DNA from: Aquibium pacificus
GTDB taxonomy: Bacteria; Pseudomonadota; Alphaproteobacteria; Rhizobiales; Rhizobiaceae
Assembly (NCBI RefSeq): GCF_040839445.1
Contig: NZ_JBDPGJ010000002.1
Span: forward strand, 992,001-1,056,000
Reading direction: 5' to 3'
DNA length: 64,000 bases
Shown here piece after piece: positions 9,006 through 15,654 of this stretch. A model generated the notes under the pieces. The model was not told the origin of the DNA. It saw only the letters and a program-made list of their open reading frames with translations, and searched no databases. How positions within the stretch are numbered: position 1 is the stretch's first letter; each line of letters opens with the position of its first letter. The position numbers and the translations under genes are program-made.

Positions 9006-10676
9006 ATGGACAGGGAGCATTCCGGCCGCGCCGCGATGCCGGGCATCTATGACGAGGGGCTGGAGCGCAATCCAGCCAACCACCAGCCGCTGACGCCGCT
9101 GACCTATCTGGAGCGTGCGGCGCGAACCTTTCCCGACCAGACCGCTGTCATCCATGGATCGGCGAAGCTCAACTATCGCGATTTCTATGCCCGTACGCGC
9201 CAACTCGCTTCCGCACTCGCCGCACAGGGCATCGGCAAGGGCGACACGGTGACGGTGATGCTCTCCAACACGCCAGCGATGCTGGAGGCGCATTTCGGCG
9301 TGCCGATGGTAAAGGCGGTTCTGCATTCGCTCAACACCCGGCTCGACGCGGCCATCGTCGCCTTCCAGCTCGACCATGCCGAGACGAAGCTGCTGATCGT
9401 CGACCGCGAATTCTCCGGCATCGTCAGGCAGGCGCTGGGCATGGCGAAGGTGAAGCCGCTGGTCATCGACTACGACGATCCGGAACATGGCGCCGATGCG
9501 CCCTTTCCGAAGGGCGAGCGCATCGGGACGCTTGACTACGAGGAATTTCTCGGCTCGGGCGACGCCGAATTCGCCTGGGCGATGCCGGACGACGAGTGGG
9601 ACGCTATCGCGCTCAACTACACGTCCGGCACGACCGGCAATCCCAAGGGCGTGGTCTACCACCACCGCGGCGCAGCTCTGATGACCTACGCCAACACCAT
9701 CCACGCCGGCATGGGCCGTCATCCGGTCTATCTCTGGACCCTGCCGATGTTCCACTGCAACGGCTGGTGCTTTCCCTGGACGCTCGCCGTTCAGGCGGGC
9801 ACGCATGTCTGCCTGCGCTGGGTCCGCGCGAAGGCCATGTACGACGCCATCGCCGACCACGGAGTGACCCATCTCTGCGGCGCGCCGATCGTCATGTCGA
9901 CGCTGATCAACGCGCCCGACGAGGATAAGCGGGAATTCCCGCAGACCGTCACCTTCAACACCGCTGCCGCGCCGCCGCCGGAGAGCGTGCTTTCGGGCAT
10001 GGCCGACGCCGGCTTTGCGGTGACGCATCTCTACGGCCTCACCGAGACTTACGGTCCGGCCGTGGTCAACGAGTGGAAAGGCGCGTGGGACGATCTCGAG
10101 AAGGGCGCGCGCTCGGCCCGGAAGGCACGCCAGGGAGTCCGCTACGCGGCGCTGGAAGGGCTCACGGTCATGGATCCGGAGACGATGGTTGAGACGCCGG
10201 CTGACGGCGAGACCATCGGCGAGGTGATGTTCCGCGGCAACATCGTCATGAAGGGCTACCTGAAGAACAGGGCGGCCACCGAGGAAGCGCTGGCCGGCGG
10301 CTGGTTCCATTCGGGCGACCTGGGCGTGATGCACCCGGACGGCTACATCCAGCTAAAGGACCGCTCCAAGGACATCATCATCTCGGGCGGGGAGAATATC
10401 TCGTCCATCGAGGTGGAGGACGCGCTCTACAAGCATCCGGCCGTCGCCTCCTGCGGCGTGGTGGCCAAGAGCGACGAGAAATGGGGCGAGACGCCGGTCG
10501 CCTATGTCGAGCTCAGGCCCGGCCGGACGGCGAGCGAAGCCGAGATCATCGAGCACTGCCGCACGCTGCTTGCCCGGTACAAGGTGCCCAGGCAGGTGGT
10601 CTTCGCCGAAATCCCCAAGACCTCCACGGGGAAGATCCAGAAGTTCCGGCTGAGGGAGATGGCAAAGGATCTGTGA
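9006..10676 (+). CDS. Acyl-CoA synthetase (AMP-binding enzyme)
   Basis: A 556-residue ANL-superfamily ligase that would activate a medium-chain or related carboxylic acid through an acyl-adenylate to its CoA ester. Motifs in order: YTSGTTGNPKG (P-loop, about residue 205), YGLTETYGP (A5), SGDLGVMHPDGYIQLKDRSKD and the C-terminal lysine motif PKTSTGKIQKF. The N-terminus (MPGIYDEGLERNPANHQPLTPLTYLERAA) resembles AlkK/DmdB-like ligases. A strong ribosome binding site AAGGGGAGG precedes ATG 9006. It is probably monocistronic; the substrate is not determinable. Confidence 0.9.
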   Translation: MDREHSGRAAMPGIYDEGLERNPANHQPLTPLTYLERAARTFPDQTAVIHGSAKLNYRDFYARTRQLASALAAQGIGKGDTVTVMLSNTPAMLEAHFGVPMVKAVLHSLNTRLDAAIVAFQLDHAETKLLIVDREFSGIVRQALGMAKVKPLVIDYDDPEHGADAPFPKGERIGTLDYEEFLGSGDAEFAWAMPDDEWDAIALNYTSGTTGNPKGVVYHHRGAALMTYANTIHAGMGRHPVYLWTLPMFHCNGWCFPWTLAVQAGTHVCLRWVRAKAMYDAIADHGVTHLCGAPIVMSTLINAPDEDKREFPQTVTFNTAAAPPPESVLSGMADAGFAVTHLYGLTETYGPAVVNEWKGAWDDLEKGARSARKARQGVRYAALEGLTVMDPETMVETPADGETIGEVMFRGNIVMKGYLKNRAATEEALAGGWFHSGDLGVMHPDGYIQLKDRSKDIIISGGENISSIEVEDALYKHPAVASCGVVAKSDEKWGETPVAYVELRPGRTASEAEIIEHCRTLLARYKVPRQVVFAEIPKTSTGKIQKFRLREMAKDL

Positions 10677-10854
10677 GACGGGTCGCGGCGGAATTTTGCG
10701 TTGCGTGGAAAATGTAACAGTTTCCGTCACCCTGCCGCGTACAGGTGACACGGGGCGGATGCGACTCCCATGCTAGCAGACCGCCCCAGACGACCGGGCG
10801 CCGGACGGCGCCGCACGGTCGCCTGGACCTTCGATCTGGAAAGGAACTTTCGAA

Positions 10855-11268
10855 ATGCAGGGCGCTGCACGCAACTTCTTCACCATTGCCATCGTCTACG
10901 GCATCCTCGGCATGTCGCTGGGGCTGCACATGTCGATCACCCACGACCACGGCCAGATGCCGGTTCACGCCCATGCCATGGTGGCGGGCTGGCTGATGTC
11001 GGCAGTGTTCGGGTTCTTCTACCATCTCTATCCCGCGGTCGGCCGATCGCTGCTGGCCCGGGTGCACTTCTGGGTCCAGTCGGTGAGCGGAGTATTCCTG
11101 CTCGTGGGGCTTTATTTCCTGTTGGCCGGCAACGAGGCCATCGAGCCGGTCGTGGCGGTTGCCTCGCTCGGCTTCTTCGGCGGCATGCTGATGTTCGCCT
11201 GGATCGCGCTCCCGGTTGTGTGGGGTCCGGTCGGACAGCGCGACCTGGCGACGGCCGGCGCGCGATGA
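10855..11268 (+). CDS. Small heme-copper-oxidase subunit I-like membrane protein
   Basis: A 137-residue protein with four hydrophobic segments. The region GLHMSITHDHGQMPVHAHAMVAGWLM has several histidines (HDH, HAH) in the place where cytochrome c oxidase subunit I / cbb3-type proteins carry heme ligands, but the protein is only about a quarter of that length and has no copper-site segment. Stand-alone proteins of this type are common in rhizobia and are often labelled cytochrome-c oxidase. GGAAAGGAAC lies ahead of ATG 10855. Electron transfer, heme binding or NO sensing are all only possibilities. Confidence 0.7.
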   Translation: MQGAARNFFTIAIVYGILGMSLGLHMSITHDHGQMPVHAHAMVAGWLMSAVFGFFYHLYPAVGRSLLARVHFWVQSVSGVFLLVGLYFLLAGNEAIEPVVAVASLGFFGGMLMFAWIALPVVWGPVGQRDLATAGAR

Positions 11269-11294
11269 GAGAAATGAAGATTTCGTTCGAGGCG

Positions 11295-11309
11295 TTAACC
11301 CAGCGTTAA
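11295..11309. promoter_or_regulatory. Exact CtrA box (TTAA-N7-TTAA), site 1
   Basis: TTAA at 11295-11298 and TTAA at 11306-11309 with a 7-nt spacer match the full CtrA binding consensus of alphaproteobacteria. A possible -10 element (TACTAT, 11324-11329) lies downstream at the distance expected when CtrA takes the -35 position, so the site would drive a start near 11336, ahead of the candidate small RNA. Confidence 0.6.
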
Positions 11310-11329
11310 GCTTTACGGCTGTTTACTAT

Positions 11330-11430
11330 GTCCATCCAGTTCTCTGGATTCTGACTGAGCGGCTGGGGCTGCTCTGTTTGACGCCTCCCTGTTAAACTCC
11401 TGAGAGCCGCTTTGCGCGGCTCTTTTTTTT
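11330..11430 (+). ncRNA. Candidate small regulatory RNA with intrinsic terminator
   Basis: Between the small membrane-protein gene and rcdA lies a ~100-nt segment with non-coding structure: a perfect 6-bp hairpin (ATCCAG 11334-11339 / CTGGAT 11344-11349), a single-stranded stretch containing GCCTCCC (11383-11389), which could pair with Shine-Dalgarno sequences, and a strong terminator ending at 11430. It has no convincing ORF. An exact CtrA box sits just upstream. Cell-cycle small RNAs of this general design are known in alphaproteobacteria (EcpR1, CcnA), but I cannot establish homology by eye. The exact 5' end is uncertain by several bases. Confidence 0.55.
11403..11430 (+). terminator. Rho-independent terminator
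   Basis: Stem AGAGCCGC (11403-11410) pairs with GCGGCTCT (11416-11423), loop TTTGC, followed by an unbroken T-tract to 11430. It ends the candidate small RNA and/or read-through from 10855-11268. Confidence 0.85.
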
Positions 11431-11456
11431 CGCCAGCGGCAAAGCGGAAGCCCGCG

Positions 11457-11471
11457 TTAACCCTTCGTTAA
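11457..11471. promoter_or_regulatory. Exact CtrA box (TTAA-N7-TTAA), site 2, upstream of rcdA
   Basis: TTAA 11457-11460, spacer CCCTTCG, TTAA 11468-11471 followed by AC. It lies about 125 bp before the rcdA start, after the terminator at 11430, so it belongs to rcdA rather than to the small RNA. Confidence 0.65.
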
Positions 11472-11594
11472 ACATCGACTTGCCTACGCCGTGGAGAAAT
11501 CGCATTTTCGCGCTGCCGGTCGTTGGGCGGGAACAGTGAACGCGTGATAGCGTTCGAGCAATTCGGAAATCCGGCGGCAAAAAGGGGTGGTGTC

Positions 11595-12122
11595 ATGAGT
11601 GAGCCTGTCAGACAGAGTGCAACGACGATCAAGCTCGCCGAGCGCCGCGTCTTCTCGGCCTCCTTCAAGCCGCTCTACGACGAGGGCATGGGTCTGGTGG
11701 AGCAGACCGCCGAATATCTCGATGGCGACGGACGCGCCGCGGCGAAGGGCTTGTCGCGTATCGGTGCGACCCTCTACGCGGCCGAATCGATGCGGCTGAC
11801 CACCCGCCTGATGCAGATCGCGTCGTGGCTCCTCCTCCAGCGCGCCGCCAATTCCGGCGAGATGACCCGCGAACAGGTCGCCGCCGAAAAGACCAAGGTG
11901 AGGCTCGACACCGCTTCCGCGCGGGACGGCGCGTCGGGCTGGGAGGAACTCCCCGCGGCGTTCAAGGCACTGGTGGAGCGCTCGCTCAGCCTGCAATCGC
12001 TGGTTCGACGCATGGACGACGAGATCTACGGCCACGGCGCCGAACCGGTCCAGTCTGCGCCGCGTCCAAACCCCGTTTCCGACCAGATAACGCTCCTGCG
12101 CACGGCGTTCGGCCGGAACTAG
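11595..12122 (+). CDS. rcdA: DUF1465 protein, RcdA-type protease adaptor
   Basis: A 175-residue, mostly helical protein of the DUF1465 family. The core AESMRLTTRLMQIASWLLLQ followed by an ...EMTREQ segment matches RcdA of Caulobacter, an adaptor that helps deliver CtrA and other substrates to ClpXP during the cell cycle. ATG 11595 (MSEPVRQS) was chosen over a 24-residue extension; GGGGTGG precedes it. An exact CtrA box sits upstream, which suggests that CtrA controls its own degradation adaptor. The C-terminal tail is polar and probably disordered. Confidence 0.85.
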   Translation: MSEPVRQSATTIKLAERRVFSASFKPLYDEGMGLVEQTAEYLDGDGRAAAKGLSRIGATLYAAESMRLTTRLMQIASWLLLQRAANSGEMTREQVAAEKTKVRLDTASARDGASGWEELPAAFKALVERSLSLQSLVRRMDDEIYGHGAEPVQSAPRPNPVSDQITLLRTAFGRN

Positions 12123-12865
12123 CCCGCTTCGATGGCGCCGGCGAGGGCGGCGAAGAGCGGCTGGACGGCGGGCAGCGCGAAGATCGCGGCCGCGACGATG
12201 AGAAGGAAGGTGACGCGGCGGTAGACCGCATCGCTCGCCCACCCGTACAGGTGCGAGCCGATTGCGAGGCCGGCGAAGTAGAACGGCGCCGCAACGACAC
12301 CCAGCATCACCGCGTCCGCTTCGAAGAGCCCTGCCAGCCACAGGTTTGCGATGGAGAGGCCCTCGCCGATAAGGAAGAGGGTCAACAGATTCGCGCGCAT
12401 GATCGCGGCAGGCAGGTTCGCCGCCAGCCAGTAGATGATGACCGGCGGGCCGGGGATGGAGGCGATGCCCGACAGCAGCCCCGCGACGCCGCCGACCGCG
12501 AAGGAGACCGGCGCGCCGCGCGGCCCGCGATAGCGCCAACCGCTCCACAGCGCCGCCGCGCAGGCGAGGATCGATAGCGAGATGCACCATCGCAGGGCGA
12601 CCGGATCGCCGTGCTTCAGCACGTAGACGCCCGCCGGAAGAAGCAACGCCAGGCCGAGCGCCACTGGCAGGACCTCCTTCCACCGCGCGATCTTCAGAGC
12701 CGGCAGGGTGATCGGGAGGACCGGCAGCGAGTCCATGATGACGATCACCACCAGCGCGACCCTGGGACCGTAAAGCGCGGCGGCGACCGGAGCGACGATC
12801 ATTCCGGTGCCGAAGCCCGACATGCCCCGCGCCACGCCGGCGACGGCGACCGTCGCGAGGAGCAT
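12119..12865 (-). CDS. TSUP family (TauE/SafE) membrane permease
   Basis: A ~248-residue membrane protein with the motif GVARGMSGFGTGMIVAPV near its N-terminus and IPGPPVIIYWLAANLP in the second half, the two repeats of TauE/SafE permeases. ATG 12865 starts immediately before the first membrane segment and has no good ribosome binding site; a CTG at 12904 preceded by AGGAG (8 nt spacing) would add 13 residues and may be the real start. It ends 4 bp inside the convergent rcdA gene. Organic anion or sulfite transport is inferred from the family only. Confidence 0.82.
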   Translation of the reverse strand: MLLATVAVAGVARGMSGFGTGMIVAPVAAALYGPRVALVVIVIMDSLPVLPITLPALKIARWKEVLPVALGLALLLPAGVYVLKHGDPVALRWCISLSILACAAALWSGWRYRGPRGAPVSFAVGGVAGLLSGIASIPGPPVIIYWLAANLPAAIMRANLLTLFLIGEGLSIANLWLAGLFEADAVMLGVVAAPFYFAGLAIGSHLYGWASDAVYRRVTFLLIVAAAIFALPAVQPLFAALAGAIEAG

Positions 12866-12985
12866 GACGAGGGCGGCATCGAGGTCCGGCAGCGGTGGGA
12901 GCAGGGGAGGGTCTCCTGAGAAACGGCCGCGGAAGGTGCAGAATAGGCAATCCGGGGAGATCCGGTCGAACGAGCGGCGCAGTTT

Positions 12986-13000
12986 GTTTCTTATTTGTTC
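12986..13000 (+). promoter_or_regulatory. Near-consensus SOS (LexA) box upstream of ruvC
   Basis: GTTT-N7-GTTC (12986-12989 and 12997-13000) differs by one base from the alphaproteobacterial LexA site GTTC-N7-GTTC. It lies 43 bp before the ruvC start, where SOS control of the Holliday-junction genes would be expected. Confidence 0.5.
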
Positions 13001-13043
13001 ACATCCGGATGGCAATGGTCCTACGTCCGCATAGAGTAGGTCC

Positions 13044-13562
13044 ATGGCTGAAACGATTCGCATCATCGGCATAGATCCCGGCCTGCGCCGCACCGGCTGG
13101 GGCATCGTGGAAGCGTGCGGGAATGCGCTTCGCTTCGTTGGCGCCGGTACTGTCGTATCCGATGCCAAGGCCGACCTCGCCTCCCGGTTGTGCGAACTGC
13201 ATGACGGGCTGTCCGCCATCATCCACGCGCAGATGCCCGACGAAGCGGCAGTGGAACAGACCTTCGTCAACAAGGACGCGGTCGCCACCTTGAAACTCGG
13301 CCAGGCGCGCGGAATCGCGATGCTGGTCCCGGCGAAGGCCGGGCTGAGGGTCGCCGAATACGCGCCGAACGCGGTGAAGAAGTCCGTGATCGGGGTCGGT
13401 CACGGCGACAAGCGACAGATCCACATGATGGTGAAGGTGCTGATGCCACGCGCCGTCTTCGACACCGACGACGCCGCCGACGCGCTCGCGATCGCGATCT
13501 GCCACGCGCACCACCGGCAGAGCGTGACAGGCCGTCTGGCCGCCGCCGCGCGCGTGGCGTGA
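13044..13562 (+). CDS. ruvC: Holliday junction resolvase RuvC
   Basis: A 172-residue RNase-H-fold endonuclease that cuts Holliday junctions made by recombination repair, working with the RuvAB branch-migration motor. IIGIDPGLRRTGWG carries catalytic D11; E71 is in AVEQTFVNKDA; the C-terminal acidic pair lies in DTDDAADALAIA (about D143/D146). It is the first gene of a cluster in which ruvA and ruvB follow but are each preceded by a toxin-antitoxin pair. A near-LexA box lies upstream. Confidence 0.97.
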   Translation: MAETIRIIGIDPGLRRTGWGIVEACGNALRFVGAGTVVSDAKADLASRLCELHDGLSAIIHAQMPDEAAVEQTFVNKDAVATLKLGQARGIAMLVPAKAGLRVAEYAPNAVKKSVIGVGHGDKRQIHMMVKVLMPRAVFDTDDAADALAIAICHAHHRQSVTGRLAAAARVA

Positions 13563-13569
13563 CCGGTTT

Positions 13570-13584
13570 GTTCTTGACTTGTTC
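13570..13584 (+). promoter_or_regulatory. Exact alphaproteobacterial LexA (SOS) box before vapBC1
   Basis: GTTC (13570-13573), 7 nt, GTTC (13581-13584). It overlaps a -35-like CTTGAC (13573-13578), so LexA binding would block a promoter serving vapB1-vapC1-ruvA and beyond. By base composition one or two such matches per window are expected by chance on both strands, but this one is precisely placed in a 59-bp intergenic gap of the ruv locus. Confidence 0.6.
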
Positions 13585-13598
13585 TACTGTACCGCGTA

Positions 13599-13621
13599 GG
13601 TAATACCGCAGAGGTATTACC
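13599..13621. promoter_or_regulatory. Perfect palindromic operator abutting vapB1
   Basis: Arms GGTAATACC (13599-13607) and GGTATTACC (13613-13621) are exact reverse complements separated by GCAGA; the second arm touches the ATG of vapB1. The -10 region of the CTTGAC promoter overlaps the first arm. This is the expected autorepression operator for an AbrB-fold antitoxin or antitoxin-toxin complex. No classical ribosome binding site fits between it and the ATG. Confidence 0.7.
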
Positions 13622-13894
13622 ATGCGCGTTACGTCCAAGGGCCAAGTGACCATCCCCAAGGAAATCCGCGAGCAACTCGGCATCCAGCCGGGCTCGGAGG
13701 TGGAATTCGTCAACGACAATGACGGCGAGGTGAAACTTCGCCTGCTGCCCTCTGTCGACAGAGACGTCGAACCGGCTGAATCCATCCGCAAGTGGACCGC
13801 CCGCGTGGCTGGCACATTGGACTTGGGAGGAATGACAGCCGACGAGTACTTCGAGTCTATCCGGGGCGAGCGCGATGACCTCGGTTCTCGTTGA
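13622..13894 (+). CDS. vapB: AbrB/MazE-type antitoxin (VapB family), module 1
   Basis: A 90-residue protein whose first ~45 residues form a swapped-hairpin AbrB DNA-binding domain: MRVTSKGQVTIPKEIREQLG, then PGSEVEFV. The C-terminal half (RKWTARVAGTLDLGGMTADEYFESIRGE) is the likely toxin-neutralising tail. The gene overlaps the toxin gene by 20 bp. It should bind the palindrome at 13599-13621 and repress its own operon. It sits between ruvC and ruvA. Confidence 0.88.
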   Translation: MRVTSKGQVTIPKEIREQLGIQPGSEVEFVNDNDGEVKLRLLPSVDRDVEPAESIRKWTARVAGTLDLGGMTADEYFESIRGERDDLGSR

Positions 13895-14288
13895 TTCCAA
13901 TATCTTCTTCGACGTCATGCTTGGAAGCGATACGGCGGAATGGTCCGCAGGCAAGCTCGTCGAACTGGGGGGCAAGCGGCCGTTGGCGGTCAATCCGATC
14001 ATCTGGTCCGAGATCGGCGCCAACTTCGCTTCGCCGGAGGCATTGAGCCGAGCACTCTCTGGCCTCGTTCTGGAAAAGCTGTCGCTCTCGTTCGAAGTTG
14101 CCTTTCGCGCCGGGCAGGCATATCGCGCCTATCGACGCGCCGGCGGTTTGCGCGAGCGCACTCTGCCCGACTTCCTGGTCGGAGCGCATGCGGAAGTGGA
14201 AGGGCACGCGCTTCTCACCCGCGATTCCAGGCGCTACGCCACCTATTTCCCATCCCTCGAGATCATCGCTCCAGAGACATATCCATGA
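13875..14288 (+). CDS. vapC: PIN-domain ribonuclease toxin (VapC family), module 1
   Basis: A 137-residue PIN-domain protein. Acidic metal-site residues are visible: D near SVLVDSNIFFDV, E in NPIIWSEIGANF, D in RTLPDFLVGAHA and D in LLTRDSRRY. VapC toxins cleave tRNA or rRNA when freed from VapB. It overlaps vapB1 by 20 bp upstream and ruvA by the ATGA junction downstream, so ruvA translation is coupled to toxin translation. Confidence 0.88.
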   Translation: MTSVLVDSNIFFDVMLGSDTAEWSAGKLVELGGKRPLAVNPIIWSEIGANFASPEALSRALSGLVLEKLSLSFEVAFRAGQAYRAYRRAGGLRERTLPDFLVGAHAEVEGHALLTRDSRRYATYFPSLEIIAPETYP

Positions 14289-14905
14289 TCGGCAAGCTCA
14301 AGGGGACGCTGGACGAGATTGCCGAGGATCACTGCGTGGTGGACGTGCACGGGGTCGGCTACGTCGCCTTCTGCCCGACGCGGACCCTGGCCAGTCTTCC
14401 GGGCGTCGGCGAGGCGGTGACGCTGTTCATCGAGACCTACGTGCGCGAGGACATGATCCGGCTCTACGGGTTCGCCACCGCGCTCGAGCGCGAGTGGTTC
14501 CGGCTGCTGCAGAACAACGTCCCTGGCGTCGGCGCGAAGGTCGCGCTGGCGGTGCTGTCGACGCTGTCGGCATCCGAACTCGCCAACGCGGTCGCGCTGC
14601 GCGATGTGGCGATGGTGGCGCGGGCGCCCGGCGTCGGCAAGAAAGTGGCCGAGCGCATTGTCACCGAACTGCGCGACAAGGCGCCGGCCTATTCGGGCCC
14701 CGCATCCGGCACGATGGGCCTGAAGCAGGAACTCGGCGATGGCGTGGCGCCGGCCCCGGTGGCCGATGCCGTCTCGGCACTGACCAACCTCGGCTATTCG
14801 CGCGACGTTGCGGCGAACGCGATCGCGGCTGCGATGAAGGCGGCGGGTGAAGGGGCGGATTCGGCGAAGCTGATCCGGCTGGGGCTGAAGGAACTGGCGC
14901 GATAG
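14285..14905 (+). CDS. ruvA: Holliday junction DNA helicase subunit RuvA
   Basis: A 206-residue RuvA: N-terminal OB fold (MIGKLKGTLDEIAEDHCVVDVHGVGYV), two helix-hairpin-helix motifs (NNVPGVGAKVALAVLS and ARAPGVGKKVAERIVTEL), and the flexible linker plus C-terminal three-helix domain (VADAVSALTNLGYSR) that contacts RuvB. The tetramer binds the four-way junction. The start overlaps the vapC1 stop (ATGA). Confidence 0.97.
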   Translation: MIGKLKGTLDEIAEDHCVVDVHGVGYVAFCPTRTLASLPGVGEAVTLFIETYVREDMIRLYGFATALEREWFRLLQNNVPGVGAKVALAVLSTLSASELANAVALRDVAMVARAPGVGKKVAERIVTELRDKAPAYSGPASGTMGLKQELGDGVAPAPVADAVSALTNLGYSRDVAANAIAAAMKAAGEGADSAKLIRLGLKELAR

Positions 14906-14925
14906 CGGTTGTGCGCGGCGCTGGT

Positions 14926-14968
14926 TCTTACTATTCTCGTTTCGTAGGAAAAGATCCCGGGAGTAAGA
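14926..14968. promoter_or_regulatory. Possible promoter and inverted repeat upstream of vapB2
   Basis: TCTTACT (14926-14932) and AGTAAGA (14962-14968) are exact inverted 7-mers 29 nt apart, bracketing the region before vapB2. TTGTGC (14909-14914) and TATTCT (14932-14937) are spaced 17 nt and could be a promoter. GGGAG at 14959-14963 is a plausible ribosome binding site. Confidence 0.35.
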
Positions 14969-14971
14969 CAT

Positions 14972-15265
14972 ATGGGCGCTTATACTACGATGACGTCCAA
15001 GGGTCAGCTTACCATCCCGAAGGATGTGCGCGAGGAACTCGGACTTGGGGCAGGCACTCGATTTTACGTGACCGTTCGCAACGGCGAGGTCGTCGCCATG
15101 CCGAAGAACCGGAAGCTCGCCGACCTCGCGGGAATTCTTGGTCGCCCTCCGGCGGGTGCGGGAGCCACCATCGAGGACATGGACGATGCGATCGGCCAGG
15201 CCGTCGCGGAAGACGACGTCCGGATCGTGCGAGAATGGAACGAGGCGCACGGTAGAGGGAAATGA
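14972..15265 (+). CDS. vapB: AbrB-type antitoxin (VapB family), module 2
   Basis: A 97-residue antitoxin with the AbrB hairpin TSKGQLTIPKDVREELGLG and RFYVTVRNGEVVAM. The C-terminal half differs entirely from module 1 (DMDDAIGQAVAEDDVRIVREWNEAH), so the two antitoxins have different toxin partners. An internal ATG at 14990 is an alternative start, but 14972 has the ribosome binding site. It overlaps vapC2 by ATGA. Confidence 0.87.
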   Translation: MGAYTTMTSKGQLTIPKDVREELGLGAGTRFYVTVRNGEVVAMPKNRKLADLAGILGRPPAGAGATIEDMDDAIGQAVAEDDVRIVREWNEAHGRGK

Positions 15266-15654
15266 AGGCCGTCGATACCAACGTTCTCCTGCGGTTCGTC
15301 GTGCGGGATGACCCGAAGCAGTTCGAGGTCGCATCCCGGTTCCTGACCGCGCGCACCGCCGACGACCCGGCCTATGTCAGCCTCATCGTGCTTGCGGAAA
15401 TGGTTTGGGCACTCGAACGCCGCTATGGATACCCGCGTGACTCGGTGCGCGGCGTCGTGCTCGCGCTGCTGGAGTCGGCTGAGGTCGTATTCGAGGAGGA
15501 GGCGTCCCTGTCGATGCTGATCGCCCAGAAGGCGAAAGGCGACATCGCCGATCACCTGATCGCGCTTAGCGCACGGCGAGCGGGATGTGCGACCGTGGCG
15601 ACTTTCGACAAACGGGCCGCCAGGGCCATTCCGTCCATGGAACTCCTGACATGA
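15262..15654 (+). CDS. vapC: PIN-domain ribonuclease toxin (VapC family), module 2
   Basis: A 130-residue PIN protein with AVDTNVLLRF at the N-terminus, E in LIVLAEMVWALER, D in KGDIADHLIA and D in ATFDKRAARA, the complete acidic set. It belongs to a different VapC subgroup from module 1 by sequence. Junctions on both sides are ATGA overlaps: with vapB2 upstream and with ruvB downstream. Confidence 0.88.
   Translation: MKAVDTNVLLRFVVRDDPKQFEVASRFLTARTADDPAYVSLIVLAEMVWALERRYGYPRDSVRGVVLALLESAEVVFEEEASLSMLIAQKAKGDIADHLIALSARRAGCATVATFDKRAARAIPSMELLT

Noticed and set aside
7854..10334. Long minus-strand frame across the TSUP and acyl-CoA synthetase genes
   Set aside because: Antisense to two clear plus-strand genes with strong family motifs.
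11330..11430. Naming the small RNA as EcpR1 or CcnA
   Set aside because: The overall design is similar, but I could not confirm sequence homology without a covariance search.
14924..14944. GTTC and GTTT in the vapB2 upstream region as a LexA box
   Set aside because: The spacing is 11 nt rather than 7.
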